This document shows, piece by piece, positions 5,955 through 13,646 of a DNA stretch of 16,726 bases. Position 1 is the stretch's first letter, and each line of letters opens with the position of its first letter. Both the position numbers and the translations under genes were made by a program. Source of the DNA: CAZTHL01 sp964613585 (lineage in GTDB: Bacteria; Pseudomonadota; Alphaproteobacteria; DSM-16000; Inquilinaceae); assembly GCA_964613585.1 (NCBI GenBank), contig CAZTHL010000079.1:1-16726 (forward strand). The letters run 5' to 3'. The notes beneath the pieces were generated by a model. That model searched no databases. It was not told the origin of the DNA and saw only the letters and a list, made by a program, of their open reading frames with translations.

Positions 5955-6055
5955 GAAGCCGCCGGGCCGGCCGGCCCGCGGCGCGCGATCGCGCTCGGCC
6001 CCGGGCTCCCGGTCCGTCGGAGGCTCCCGCTGTCGTGGGCGGCGGCCGGCGCGGC

Positions 6056-7321
6056 ATGAGCCCCGGCGGGACACGCCGGCGCGTGATGCCGGCCGGGCCG
6101 GGCGGAGCCGAGCCGGCGGGGTCGCCGAGCGTGCTGTTCCATGTCCAGCATCTGCTCGGGATCGGCCACGCCCGCCGCGCCGCGCTGATCGCCCGGGGCC
6201 TGGCGGCGGCCGGCTTCCGGGTGCGCGTGGCCTATGGCGGCTTCCCGGTCGCCGGAGTCGACTTCGGCGCCGCCGACATGATCCGGCTGCCGCCGGCGCG
6301 GGCTGCCGACGTCCATTTCTCGGCGATCCTGGGCGAGGACGGCCGGCCGGTCGACGAGGCTTGGCGCCGCCGCCGCCGGGACGCCCTGCTCGGGGCCTTC
6401 GAGGCCGCTCCGGCGCCGGACGTCCTGCTCACCGAGACCTTCCCCTTCGGCCGGCGCATGCTCGCCTTCGAGCTCGTGCCGCTGCTCGAGCGGGCGGCCG
6501 CGGCCCGCCCACGGCCGGTGGTGGCGGCCTCGGTGCGCGACATCCTGGTCGCCAAGGACGATCCGGCCAAGGAGGCGGAGATGGCCGACCGGGCGCGGCG
6601 CTGGTACGATCTCGTGCTGGTGCACGGCGACCCGGCCGTGGTGCCGTTCGAGGCCACCTTCCCCTTCGCCGGGCGCATCGCCGAGCGGCTGCGCTACACG
6701 GGCTATGTCGCCGCGCCGCGGCCGGACGCCCGGGTGGCGGCGGCAGGCGCCATGGCCGGCGACGGCACGGACGAGGTGATCGTCTCGGTCGGCGGCGGCG
6801 CGGTGGGCGAGGGCCTGCTGCGCGCGGCGCTGTCGGCCCGCGCGCTCTGCCGGCGCCCCGACGCCGCCCGGGCCCGTTGGCGGCTGCTGGCCGGGCCGGA
6901 CCTGCCGAGCGGGGTGCTCGACTCGCTGCGCGCCGCCGCGCCGCCCGGGATGGTCGCCGAGCCGGCGCGGCCCGACTTCCCGGCGCTGCTCGGCCGCTGC
7001 CGGCTGGCCATCGCCCAGGCCGGCTACAACACCGTCCTCGACATCGTGGGCGCCCGCTGCCGCGCCGTCCTGGTCCCGTTCGCCGCCGGCAAGGAGAGCG
7101 AGCAGGGCCTGAGGGCCGGGCTCCTGGCCGAGCGTGGCCTCGCCGTCGTGGTGCCCGAGCGGGAGCTGAGCCCGGCGCGCCTCGCCCGGGCCGTCGACAC
7201 GGTGCTGGAGGCACCGCCGCCGGCCGCGCCGGCCATTCGCCTCGACGGCGCGGCCGAGACCGCCCGGATGCTGCGCGCGGCGCTGGCCGGGCGGCGCAGC
7301 CCCGCCGCTCGGGGGGTGTAG
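6056..7321 (+). CDS. Predicted glycosyltransferase, MurG-like GT-B fold (COG4671-like)
   Basis: The gene encodes 421 residues from the ATG at 6056; a second ATG at 6086 is equally possible because neither has a strong ribosome-binding site. The N-terminal domain starts with SVLFHVQHLLGIGHARRA. The GIGH loop resembles the Gly-rich loop of MurG and other GT28-type enzymes. The C-terminal domain has VIVSVGGGAVGEG, then AQAGYNTVLDI and PFAAGKESEQGLRAGLLAERGLA-like blocks. These correspond to the nucleotide-sugar-binding GASTxxE and DHQxxNA regions of MurG. The protein should therefore transfer a sugar from a nucleotide-sugar donor; donor and acceptor are unknown. No signal peptide is apparent. 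It stops 51 bases before the deacetylase gene and probably acts in the same pathway. Confidence 0.75.
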   Translation: MSPGGTRRRVMPAGPGGAEPAGSPSVLFHVQHLLGIGHARRAALIARGLAAAGFRVRVAYGGFPVAGVDFGAADMIRLPPARAADVHFSAILGEDGRPVDEAWRRRRRDALLGAFEAAPAPDVLLTETFPFGRRMLAFELVPLLERAAAARPRPVVAASVRDILVAKDDPAKEAEMADRARRWYDLVLVHGDPAVVPFEATFPFAGRIAERLRYTGYVAAPRPDARVAAAGAMAGDGTDEVIVSVGGGAVGEGLLRAALSARALCRRPDAARARWRLLAGPDLPSGVLDSLRAAAPPGMVAEPARPDFPALLGRCRLAIAQAGYNTVLDIVGARCRAVLVPFAAGKESEQGLRAGLLAERGLAVVVPERELSPARLARAVDTVLEAPPPAAPAIRLDGAAETARMLRAALAGRRSPAARGV

Positions 7322-7339
7322 CGGGCCGCCTTGCCGGCC

Positions 7340-7345
7340 TATACT
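7340..7345 (+). promoter_or_regulatory. Possible -10 element before the deacetylase gene
   Basis: TATACT at 7340-7345 matches five of six bases of the -10 consensus, in GC-rich sequence 28 bases before the ATG at 7373. No good -35 lies 16-18 bases upstream. It may be an internal promoter that lets the transporter operon be expressed apart from the glycosyltransferase. Confidence 0.3.
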
Positions 7346-7372
7346 GGACTCCGGTCAAGAGGTTCGGATCCG

Positions 7373-8191
7373 ATGTCGCTTGACGCTCCCGCCGCCGCCG
7401 CGGCCGGCCTTGACGCCGCGGCCGACGATTTGTCCTGGCTGCTCCTCACGGCGGAGCTGGACGCCTGGGCCGCGGCCGGGCGCGTGGCGAACTTCTGGTG
7501 GCGCGACGACGACGCCACCCGTCCCGGTCCGGCGCTCGACCGCCTGCTGGCGGCGCGGGCCCGCCACGCCGTGCCGCTCGGCCTCGCCGTGATCCCGGCC
7601 GGCGCGACCGAGGCGCTGGCCGGGCGGCTCGCCACCGAGGACGCCGTTGTCACCGTGCTGCAGCACGGCTGGTCGCACGCCGACCACGGCGGGCCGGAGG
7701 GGCCGAAGACCGAGCTGGCGGACGGGCGGCCGGAGGCCGATCTCGACGCCGATCTGCGCGCGGGACGGCAGCGCATCGCCGCCCTGTTCGGCGACCGGGC
7801 CCGGGCCGTCATGGTGCCGCCCTGGAACCGCATCGGCGCGCGCGTTCGCGATCGGCTGCAACCGCTCGGCTATGTGGCGGTTAGCGGCATGGGCCTCAGG
7901 GGCGACGGCGTCGCGGGGCTGCGCAGCGTCAACGTGCATCTCGACATCGTCGACTGGCATGGCACCGGCGGCTTCCGGGGCGATGCGGCGGTGCTCGGCG
8001 AGGCCGTGGCGCATCTGCGGGCACGGCGCGAGGGCAACGCGGATCCGGAGGAGCCGACCGGCCTGATGACCCACCATATCGTGCACGACGAGGCGTGCTG
8101 GGCCTTCCTCGAGCGCTTCCTCGCCACCGTCCGGTGCCACCCGGCGGGCGCCTGGCCGGGGCTGGACGCCCTGCTGGGAGCGGACGGATGA
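7373..8191 (+). CDS. Polysaccharide deacetylase family protein (NodB-like fold)
   Basis: I chose the ATG at 7373, giving 272 residues; an upstream in-frame TTG would add 14 residues without support. Motifs of carbohydrate esterase 4-type deacetylases appear in order: WRDDDA (43-48, catalytic and metal-binding aspartates), QHGWSH (97-102, metal-binding histidines), VPPWNRI (148-154), and HHIVHDEACW (234-243) near the end, which supplies the last histidine. These enzymes remove N- or O-acetyl groups from glycans using a divalent metal. There is no signal peptide, so it probably works in the cytoplasm on a precursor, unlike exported deacetylases. Its stop overlaps the next start (ATGA at 8188), which indicates translational coupling. 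The natural substrate is unknown. Confidence 0.75.
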   Translation: MSLDAPAAAAAGLDAAADDLSWLLLTAELDAWAAAGRVANFWWRDDDATRPGPALDRLLAARARHAVPLGLAVIPAGATEALAGRLATEDAVVTVLQHGWSHADHGGPEGPKTELADGRPEADLDADLRAGRQRIAALFGDRARAVMVPPWNRIGARVRDRLQPLGYVAVSGMGLRGDGVAGLRSVNVHLDIVDWHGTGGFRGDAAVLGEAVAHLRARREGNADPEEPTGLMTHHIVHDEACWAFLERFLATVRCHPAGAWPGLDALLGADG

Positions 8192-8790
8192 GCGCGCATG
8201 TCTATCCGCGGCGCGAACTGGCGGCCGACTATCTGCGGGGCGCCGCCGGGCTCGCCTGCAGCCTCGGCATCTTCCTGGTGGTCGACCCGCACCCGGCGGT
8301 GGCCGGGGTTGCCCTCGTCCTCGCCTTCGTCTTCGCCCTGTTCACCGGCCGCACCGCGCTGCGCCAGCTGACCCGCTTCGAAACCGGCGATCAGGGCATC
8401 GCCGCCCGTGGGCCGGCCTCGACCGCGATCGCCTGGGACGAGCTGAGCGACCTCCGGCTGCGCTACTACTCGACCCGGCGCGACCGCGAGAAGGGCTGGA
8501 TGCAGCTCAGCCTGCGCGGCCGGCGCCGGCGGCTGCGCCTTGAATCAAGCCTGACCGGCTTCGAGGACGTGGTCGAGCGGGCCGCCCGCGCCGCCGAGGC
8601 CAACGGTCTCAGCCTGTCGGACACGACCGTCAGCAACCTCGAGGCGCTCGGCATCCACCCGTCGGCCGATCAGCGCCCGGAGCGCGACGACTGGATCGCC
8701 CGCCTGCGGCGTGAGCCCGGGGACGACGGCGGGCAGGGGTCCGAGGCCGGCGGCGAGCGGCCGGCCAGGGCCACGGGCGGCGGCGCATGA
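8188..8790 (+). CDS. Small membrane protein, two TM segments plus cytoplasmic domain
   Basis: This 200-residue protein begins with a short basic segment, then two hydrophobic stretches at about 15-33 and 38-55 that form a membrane hairpin. Residues 60-140 read as a beta-rich domain (FETGDQGIAARGPASTAIAWDELSDL and so on, ending in an amphipathic helix). This resembles the small PH-like domains found in YcxB-like and similar bacterial membrane proteins, but I cannot assign a named family. The tail from about 165 is polar and low in complexity. It overlaps both neighbours by four bases (ATGA at 8188 and 8787), so it is co-translated with the deacetylase and the ABC ATPase. It may be an accessory part of that pathway; the function is unknown. 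Confidence 0.7.
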   Translation: MSAHVYPRRELAADYLRGAAGLACSLGIFLVVDPHPAVAGVALVLAFVFALFTGRTALRQLTRFETGDQGIAARGPASTAIAWDELSDLRLRYYSTRRDREKGWMQLSLRGRRRRLRLESSLTGFEDVVERAARAAEANGLSLSDTTVSNLEALGIHPSADQRPERDDWIARLRREPGDDGGQGSEAGGERPARATGGGA

Positions 8791-10718
8791 GCGACCTGCT
8801 TCGCGTCGAGGACCTGCGCATCGAGTTCGCCGTGCCGGGGGGCAGCTTGGCGGCGGTCAAGGGCGCCTCGTTCCGCGTCCGGCCGGGCAGCACCGTGGCG
8901 CTGGTCGGCGAGAGCGGCTCGGGCAAGTCGGTCATCAGCCAGGCCATCCTCGGCCTGCTGCCGCGCAACGGCCGGATCAGTACGGGCCGGATCCACTTCC
9001 GCGACGTGGCGGCCGGCACCGACGCGGCGGCCGAGGCCAGCCCGCGGGCCGTCGACCTGACCAGCCTCGACCCCGAGGGGGCGGCCTACCGCCGGGTGCG
9101 TGGCGGCCGCATCTCGGTGATCTTCCAGGAGCCGATGACCTCGCTGTCGCCGCTGCACACCATCGGCAATCAGATCGTCGAGGCCGTGCGCCTGCACCGC
9201 AAGGCCACCCCGGCCGAGGCGGCCGAGCTGGCCGCCGAAATGCTGGGCCGGGTCGGCTTCCCGTCGCCGCGGCTGGCGCTCCATACCTATCCGTTCGAGC
9301 TGTCCGGGGGCCTGCGCCAGCGCGCCATGATCGCCATGGCGCTGGTCTGCCGGCCGGCGCTGCTGATCGCCGACGAGCCGACCACGGCGCTCGACGTCAC
9401 CATTCAGGCTCAGATCCTGCACCTGCTCAAGGAGCTGCAGGGCGAGCTCGGCATGGCCGTCCTGCTGATCACCCATGATCTGGGCGTCGTCGCCAACCTG
9501 GCCGAGGAGGTGGTGGTGATGTTCCAGGGCGAGGTGATGGAGGCCGGGCCGCTCGAGGCGATCTTCCACCGGCCGGGCCATCCCTACCTCAAGGCGCTGA
9601 TGCAGGCGGTGCCGCGCTTCGGCATGCAGCCGGGCGAGCGGCTGGTGCCGATCCGCGAGGTCGAGTCGGCCGGCGGCCGGCTGCTGGCGGAGAAGGAGCG
9701 GGCCTGGCCGGCCGACGCCGACCGGGCCGGGCCGCTGCTCGCCGTCGAGCATGTCACCAAGACCTTCTCGGCAAAGCAGAGCGGCGTGCTGCGCCGGGGA
9801 GCGGCCACGGTGGTCCGCGCGGTCGACGACGTCAGCTTCACCATCCGCCGCGGCGAGTGCCTGGGTCTGGTCGGCGAAAGCGGCTGCGGCAAGACCACCT
9901 TGAGCAAGATCCTGATGCGGGCGCTGACCCCGGACCAGGGCACCATCCGCTACAACGACCACGGGCGCCTGGTCGAGGTGCCGGCGCTGACGGGCGCGGC
10001 GCTCAAGGCCTTCCGGCAGCACATGCAGTTCATCTTCCAGGACCCGTTCAGCTCGCTCAATCCGCGGATGACGGTGCTCGACATCATCACCGAGCCGCTG
10101 CAGATCCACGGCATCGGCGACCGCGACTTCCGGCGCGAGCTGGCCAAGGAGATGATGCGCCTGGTCGGCCTCGACATCCGGCACCTGCAGCGCTACCCGC
10201 ACAGCTTCTCCGGCGGCCAGCGCCAGCGCATCGGCATCGCCCGGGCCCTGGCGCTGCGCCCCAACCTGCTGATCTGCGACGAGCCGGTATCCGCGCTCGA
10301 CGTCTCGATCCAGGCCCAGGTGCTGAACCTGCTCAAGGAGCTGCGCGACCGGCTGGGCCTCACCTACCTGTTCATCAGCCACAATCTGGCCGTCGTCGAC
10401 TACATCGCCGACCGGATCATGGTGATGTGCCGGGGCGGCATCGTCGAGAGCGCGCCCAGCGAGCGGCTGTTCCGTGAGGCGGTGCACCCCTACACCCAGG
10501 CGCTGCTGGCGGCGGTGCCGCACCCCGATCCCGGCCGGCCGCTCGACCTGCGCCGGCTGATGGATGGCCGCGCGTCCGAGCCGTCCGCCTGGCCCGCGCC
10601 CTTCACCGTCACCGAGACCCATCGTCCCGGCCTGATCGACCTCGGCGAGGACCATGTGGTCCGCGCCGATCCCGACCTGCTCGCCGCCCTGCCTGCCAAG
10701 ACCCTGGAGCTCGCCTGA
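8787..10718 (+). CDS. Fused double ABC ATPase of a peptide/nickel-type importer (DppD-DppF fusion)
   Basis: One 643-residue chain holds two complete ABC ATPase domains. The first has Walker A GESGSGKS (41-48), Q-loop Q114, signature LSGGLRQ (172-178), Walker B ending D196-E197 and switch H230. The second has Walker A GESGCGKT (363-370), Q-loop Q418, signature SGGQ (475-478), D498-E499 and H532. The oligopeptide-type C-terminal extension (HPYLKALMQAVP, then HPYTQALLAAVP) follows each domain. In E. coli Dpp and Opp the two ATPases are separate proteins; here they are fused in the order of DppD-DppF. All catalytic residues are intact, so both sites should hydrolyse ATP to power uptake. It overlaps the preceding gene by ATGA and the next by a single base (TGATG). 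Confidence 0.93.
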   Translation: MSDLLRVEDLRIEFAVPGGSLAAVKGASFRVRPGSTVALVGESGSGKSVISQAILGLLPRNGRISTGRIHFRDVAAGTDAAAEASPRAVDLTSLDPEGAAYRRVRGGRISVIFQEPMTSLSPLHTIGNQIVEAVRLHRKATPAEAAELAAEMLGRVGFPSPRLALHTYPFELSGGLRQRAMIAMALVCRPALLIADEPTTALDVTIQAQILHLLKELQGELGMAVLLITHDLGVVANLAEEVVVMFQGEVMEAGPLEAIFHRPGHPYLKALMQAVPRFGMQPGERLVPIREVESAGGRLLAEKERAWPADADRAGPLLAVEHVTKTFSAKQSGVLRRGAATVVRAVDDVSFTIRRGECLGLVGESGCGKTTLSKILMRALTPDQGTIRYNDHGRLVEVPALTGAALKAFRQHMQFIFQDPFSSLNPRMTVLDIITEPLQIHGIGDRDFRRELAKEMMRLVGLDIRHLQRYPHSFSGGQRQRIGIARALALRPNLLICDEPVSALDVSIQAQVLNLLKELRDRLGLTYLFISHNLAVVDYIADRIMVMCRGGIVESAPSERLFREAVHPYTQALLAAVPHPDPGRPLDLRRLMDGRASEPSAWPAPFTVTETHRPGLIDLGEDHVVRADPDLLAALPAKTLELA

Positions 10719-12613
10719 TGACACGCCTCGCCCCGGCCCTGGCCGTCCTGGCCCTGGCCTGCCTGACCGCCGCCCCGGCCGCCGCCCTCGTCGAGACGCC
10801 GATGCTCGAGGAGCGGGTCGCCGCCGGCCAGCTGCCGCCGGTCGACGAGCGGCTGCCCGATGAGCCCATGGTCGTCGACGTGGCCGCCGAGCACGGCGAG
10901 CCCGGCCGGCCCGGCGGTGAGATCAACTGGCTCGCCGGCCGCGCCAAGGACATCCGCATCATGAATGTCTACGGCTACGCCCGGCTGGTCGAGTACGACG
11001 AGGAGTTCGAGTTCCGGCCGGACCTGCTGTCGGATCTCGAGGTCGAGGAGGGGCGCACCTTCACCCTGCATCTGCGGCCCGGCCACCGCTGGTCCGACGG
11101 CGCCCCGTTCACCACAGAGGACTTCCGCTACGCCTGGGAGGAGATCGCCCTCAACGAGGAGCTGAGCCCGTTCGGGCCCGACTACCGTCTTCTGGTCGAC
11201 GGCGAGGCGCCGGTGGTCGAGGTCCTCGACGAGCACACCATCCGCTACAGCTGGTCGAGGCCGAACCCGGAGCTGCTGCCGGCCCTGGCCGGGGCGCGGC
11301 CGCTCTACCTGTACGCCCCGGCCCATTACCTGAGGCAGTTCCACGCCGATCATGCCGAGCCGGCCGAGCTGCAGCAAAAGGTCGAGGCGAGCGGCGAGCG
11401 CAACTGGGTGGCCCTGCACATCCGGCGCGGCGACCTCTACGACGCGGTCAATCCGGAGCTGCCGGTGCTGCAGCCCTGGATCAACACCACGGCGCCGCCG
11501 TCCAAGCGCTTCCTCTTCGAGCGCAACCCGTTCTACCACCGGGTCGACGCGGCCGGGCAGCAGCTGCCCTACCTCGACCGGGTGATCGTCAACATCTCCG
11601 ACAGCTCGCTGATCCCGGCGCAGACCGGCGCCGGCGCCAGCGACCTGCAGGCCCGGCACATCCGGTTCGACAGCTACACCTTCCTGAAGCAGGCCGAGGA
11701 GCGCAACGACTACGAGGTGCGGCTGTGGCCGACCGCGCTCGGCTCGGACATCGCCCTGTACCCGAACCTGAACGCGCGCGATCCGGTCTGGCGCGAACTC
11801 AACAGGGACGTTCGGTTCCGTCGGGCCCTGTCGCTTGCCATCAACCGTGAGGAGATCAATCAGGTCATCTACTACGGCCTGGCGCAGCCGGGCAACAACA
11901 CCGCGCTGCCCGATTCGCCCCTTTGGGACGAGGAGCGTGCGCTGATGCACGCCCGTTTCGACCCGGAGCAGGCCAGCCGCCTGCTCGACGAGATCGGCCT
12001 GACCGAGCGGCGCGGCGACGGCATCCGGCTGCTGCCGGACGGCCGGCCGCTCGAGATCGTGATCGAGACCGCCGGCGAGCGCTCCGAGGAGGTCGACGTG
12101 CTCGAGCTGATCGACGACAGCTGGCGCGAGATCGGCGTCGACCTGTTCGTCAGCACCTCGCAGCGCGACGTGTTCCGCACCCGGGTGTTCTCCGGCGACG
12201 TGGTCATGTCGGTGTGGTTCGGCCTGGACAACGCCCTGTTCACCGCGAACACGGTGCCGGACGAACTGGCCCCGGTCGACCAGAACTGGCTGCAGTACCC
12301 GATGTGGGGCCAGCACTACCAGACCGGCGGGCAGGCCGGCGAGGCGCCGGACATGGACTTCGCGATCCGGCTGATGGACCTCTACGAGGAGTGGCGCGCG
12401 ACCGCCGATCGCGACCGGCGCGCCGAGATCATCACCGAGATGCTCGACATCCACGCCCGGCAGGTCACCACGATCGGCACGGTGCACGGCGTAAGGCAAC
12501 CCGTGGTGGTCGCCAACCGGCTCCGCAACGTCCCGGATTCGGCCATCTACAGCTGGGATCCGGGGGCCCATTTCGGCATCCACGACCCGGACACCTTCTG
12601 GGTTGTGAACTAG
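10718..12613 (+). CDS. ABC transporter substrate-binding protein, family 5 (peptide-type)
   Basis: The gene encodes 631 residues. A Sec signal peptide with a hydrophobic core is followed by APAAA, with likely cleavage after residue 23, so the mature protein is periplasmic. The family 5 signature region lies at about 115-140 (HLRPGHRWSDGAPFTTEDF). Typical later features include RFRRALSLAINREEI at about 366-380. At more than 600 residues it is longer than DppA or OppA (roughly 510-520 mature residues), with extra sequence around 190-310. The ATG overlaps the ATPase stop (TGATG at 10716-10720). It should bring its ligand to the two permeases encoded next. Peptides are the common ligand of the family, but metal complexes, opines and sugars are also known, so the substrate is open. 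Confidence 0.9.
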   Translation: MTRLAPALAVLALACLTAAPAAALVETPMLEERVAAGQLPPVDERLPDEPMVVDVAAEHGEPGRPGGEINWLAGRAKDIRIMNVYGYARLVEYDEEFEFRPDLLSDLEVEEGRTFTLHLRPGHRWSDGAPFTTEDFRYAWEEIALNEELSPFGPDYRLLVDGEAPVVEVLDEHTIRYSWSRPNPELLPALAGARPLYLYAPAHYLRQFHADHAEPAELQQKVEASGERNWVALHIRRGDLYDAVNPELPVLQPWINTTAPPSKRFLFERNPFYHRVDAAGQQLPYLDRVIVNISDSSLIPAQTGAGASDLQARHIRFDSYTFLKQAEERNDYEVRLWPTALGSDIALYPNLNARDPVWRELNRDVRFRRALSLAINREEINQVIYYGLAQPGNNTALPDSPLWDEERALMHARFDPEQASRLLDEIGLTERRGDGIRLLPDGRPLEIVIETAGERSEEVDVLELIDDSWREIGVDLFVSTSQRDVFRTRVFSGDVVMSVWFGLDNALFTANTVPDELAPVDQNWLQYPMWGQHYQTGGQAGEAPDMDFAIRLMDLYEEWRATADRDRRAEIITEMLDIHARQVTTIGTVHGVRQPVVVANRLRNVPDSAIYSWDPGAHFGIHDPDTFWVVN

Positions 12614-12647
12614 CCGGCCGGCCCTGGATCCGGCACGAGCCGCCGCC

Positions 12648-13646
12648 ATGCTCGCCTACATCGTCCGTCGGCTGCTGATCATGATCCCGACGCTGCTGGC
12701 GATCAGCGCCATCAGCTTCGTGATCATCCAGCTGCCGCCGGGCGACTATCTGACCACCTTCATCAACGAGCTGCGCGCACGGGGCGAGAGCGTCGACCCC
12801 AACCAGGTCGAGTTCCTGCGGCAGACCTACGGCCTGGACCGGCCGCTGATCGAGCAGTACTTCTTCTGGTTGGGAAATGTCTTGACCGGGGACTTCGGCT
12901 ACTCGTTCGAGTACAATCTGCCGGTTACCGAGGTGGTTGGCGACCGCATGCTGCTGACCATCCTCATCACGCTTGCGACCACCTTGTTCATCTGGGTGGT
13001 CTCGTTCCCGATCGGCATCTACTCGGCGACCCATCAGTACAGCATCGGCGACTACTCGCTGACCTTCCTCGGCTTCCTCGGCCTGGCGACGCCGAACTTC
13101 CTGCTGGCCCTGGTGCTGCTCTACGTCTCGAACATCTGGTTCGGTACCTCCATCGGCGGCCTGATGGATCCGTACTACCTCGACCAGCCGATGAGCTGGG
13201 GCAAGCTCGTGTCGGTCCTGGAGCATCTCTGGGTGCCGGTGATCGTCATCGGCACCTCGGGCACCGCGGCCATGATCCGCCGCCTGCGCGCCAACCTGCT
13301 CGACGAGCTTCAGAAGCAGTACTACGTCACGGCGCTCGCCAAGGGGCTGCCGCGCCGCCGCGCCCTGCTCAAGTATCCCTTGCGCATGGCGCTAAACCCG
13401 TTCATCGCCGACATCGGCAACATCCTGCCGCAGCTGATCTCCGGCGCCACCATTGTCGCCGTGGTGCTCAACCTGCCGACGACGGGCCCGCTGCTGCTGG
13501 GCGCGCTGCAGAGCCAGGACATGTACCTGGCCGGCTCCTTCGTGTTCTGGCTGGCCGGGCTCACCGTGGTCGGCGTGCTGCTGTCCGACCTCGCCCTGGC
13601 GGTGCTCGATCCGCGCATCCGCCTCGCCGGAGGGGCCGCCAAATGA
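12648..13646 (+). CDS. ABC transporter permease, DppB/OppB type
   Basis: The 332-residue inner-membrane protein starts with the typical MLAYIVRRLLIMIPTLLAIS first helix. The periplasmic segment FLRQTYGLDRPLIEQYFFWL, then GDFGYS (81-86), is characteristic of this family. Further helices are at about 103-125, 136-160, 194-210, 262-280 and 297-319. The cytoplasmic EAA loop that docks on the ATPase is at about 217-236 (LLDELQKQYYVTALAKGLP). It follows the binding protein after 34 bases and overlaps the second permease by four bases (ATGA at 13643). It pairs with the DppC-type permease to form the channel. Confidence 0.92.
   Translation: MLAYIVRRLLIMIPTLLAISAISFVIIQLPPGDYLTTFINELRARGESVDPNQVEFLRQTYGLDRPLIEQYFFWLGNVLTGDFGYSFEYNLPVTEVVGDRMLLTILITLATTLFIWVVSFPIGIYSATHQYSIGDYSLTFLGFLGLATPNFLLALVLLYVSNIWFGTSIGGLMDPYYLDQPMSWGKLVSVLEHLWVPVIVIGTSGTAAMIRRLRANLLDELQKQYYVTALAKGLPRRRALLKYPLRMALNPFIADIGNILPQLISGATIVAVVLNLPTTGPLLLGALQSQDMYLAGSFVFWLAGLTVVGVLLSDLALAVLDPRIRLAGGAAK

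Larger units (their letters stand above)
5677..6055. other. Divergent intergenic region between Mn-catalase and glycosyltransferase
   Basis: This 379-base gap separates genes transcribed away from each other, so it should hold promoters for both. On the minus side there is a possible stress-type promoter (5727-5751). The middle holds an 18-bp tandem duplication (5919-5954). A + frame from an ATG at 5880 stops with TGA at 6057-6059, overlapping the next gene start, but its product is Ala/Pro/Arg-rich without motifs and I do not call it. Confidence 0.5.

Noticed and set aside
5677..6057. N-terminal extension of the Mn-catalase to an upstream ATG
   Set aside because: The extension is Arg/Pro-rich and unlike the family; the GTG at 5676 has a well-spaced GGAGG and restores the family N terminus.
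5880..6059. Possible small + strand gene ending with a four-base overlap of the glycosyltransferase start
   Set aside because: The overlap is attractive, but the product is Ala/Pro/Arg-rich, contains the 18-bp duplication and shows no motif or ribosome-binding site.
8670..10724. Very long minus-strand open frame opposite the double ATPase
   Set aside because: It lies antisense to an unmistakable gene and encodes His/Gln/Arg/Ala-rich sequence with no motif. Such frames are expected opposite GC-rich codons.
10718..10786. Lipoprotein signal in the substrate-binding protein
   Set aside because: The cysteine at position 15 is preceded by ALA, not a standard lipobox, and a normal Sec cleavage site follows at APAAA.
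10490..12649. Long minus-strand open frame opposite the substrate-binding protein
   Set aside because: It is the complement of the family-5 binding protein gene, with no domain and skewed composition.
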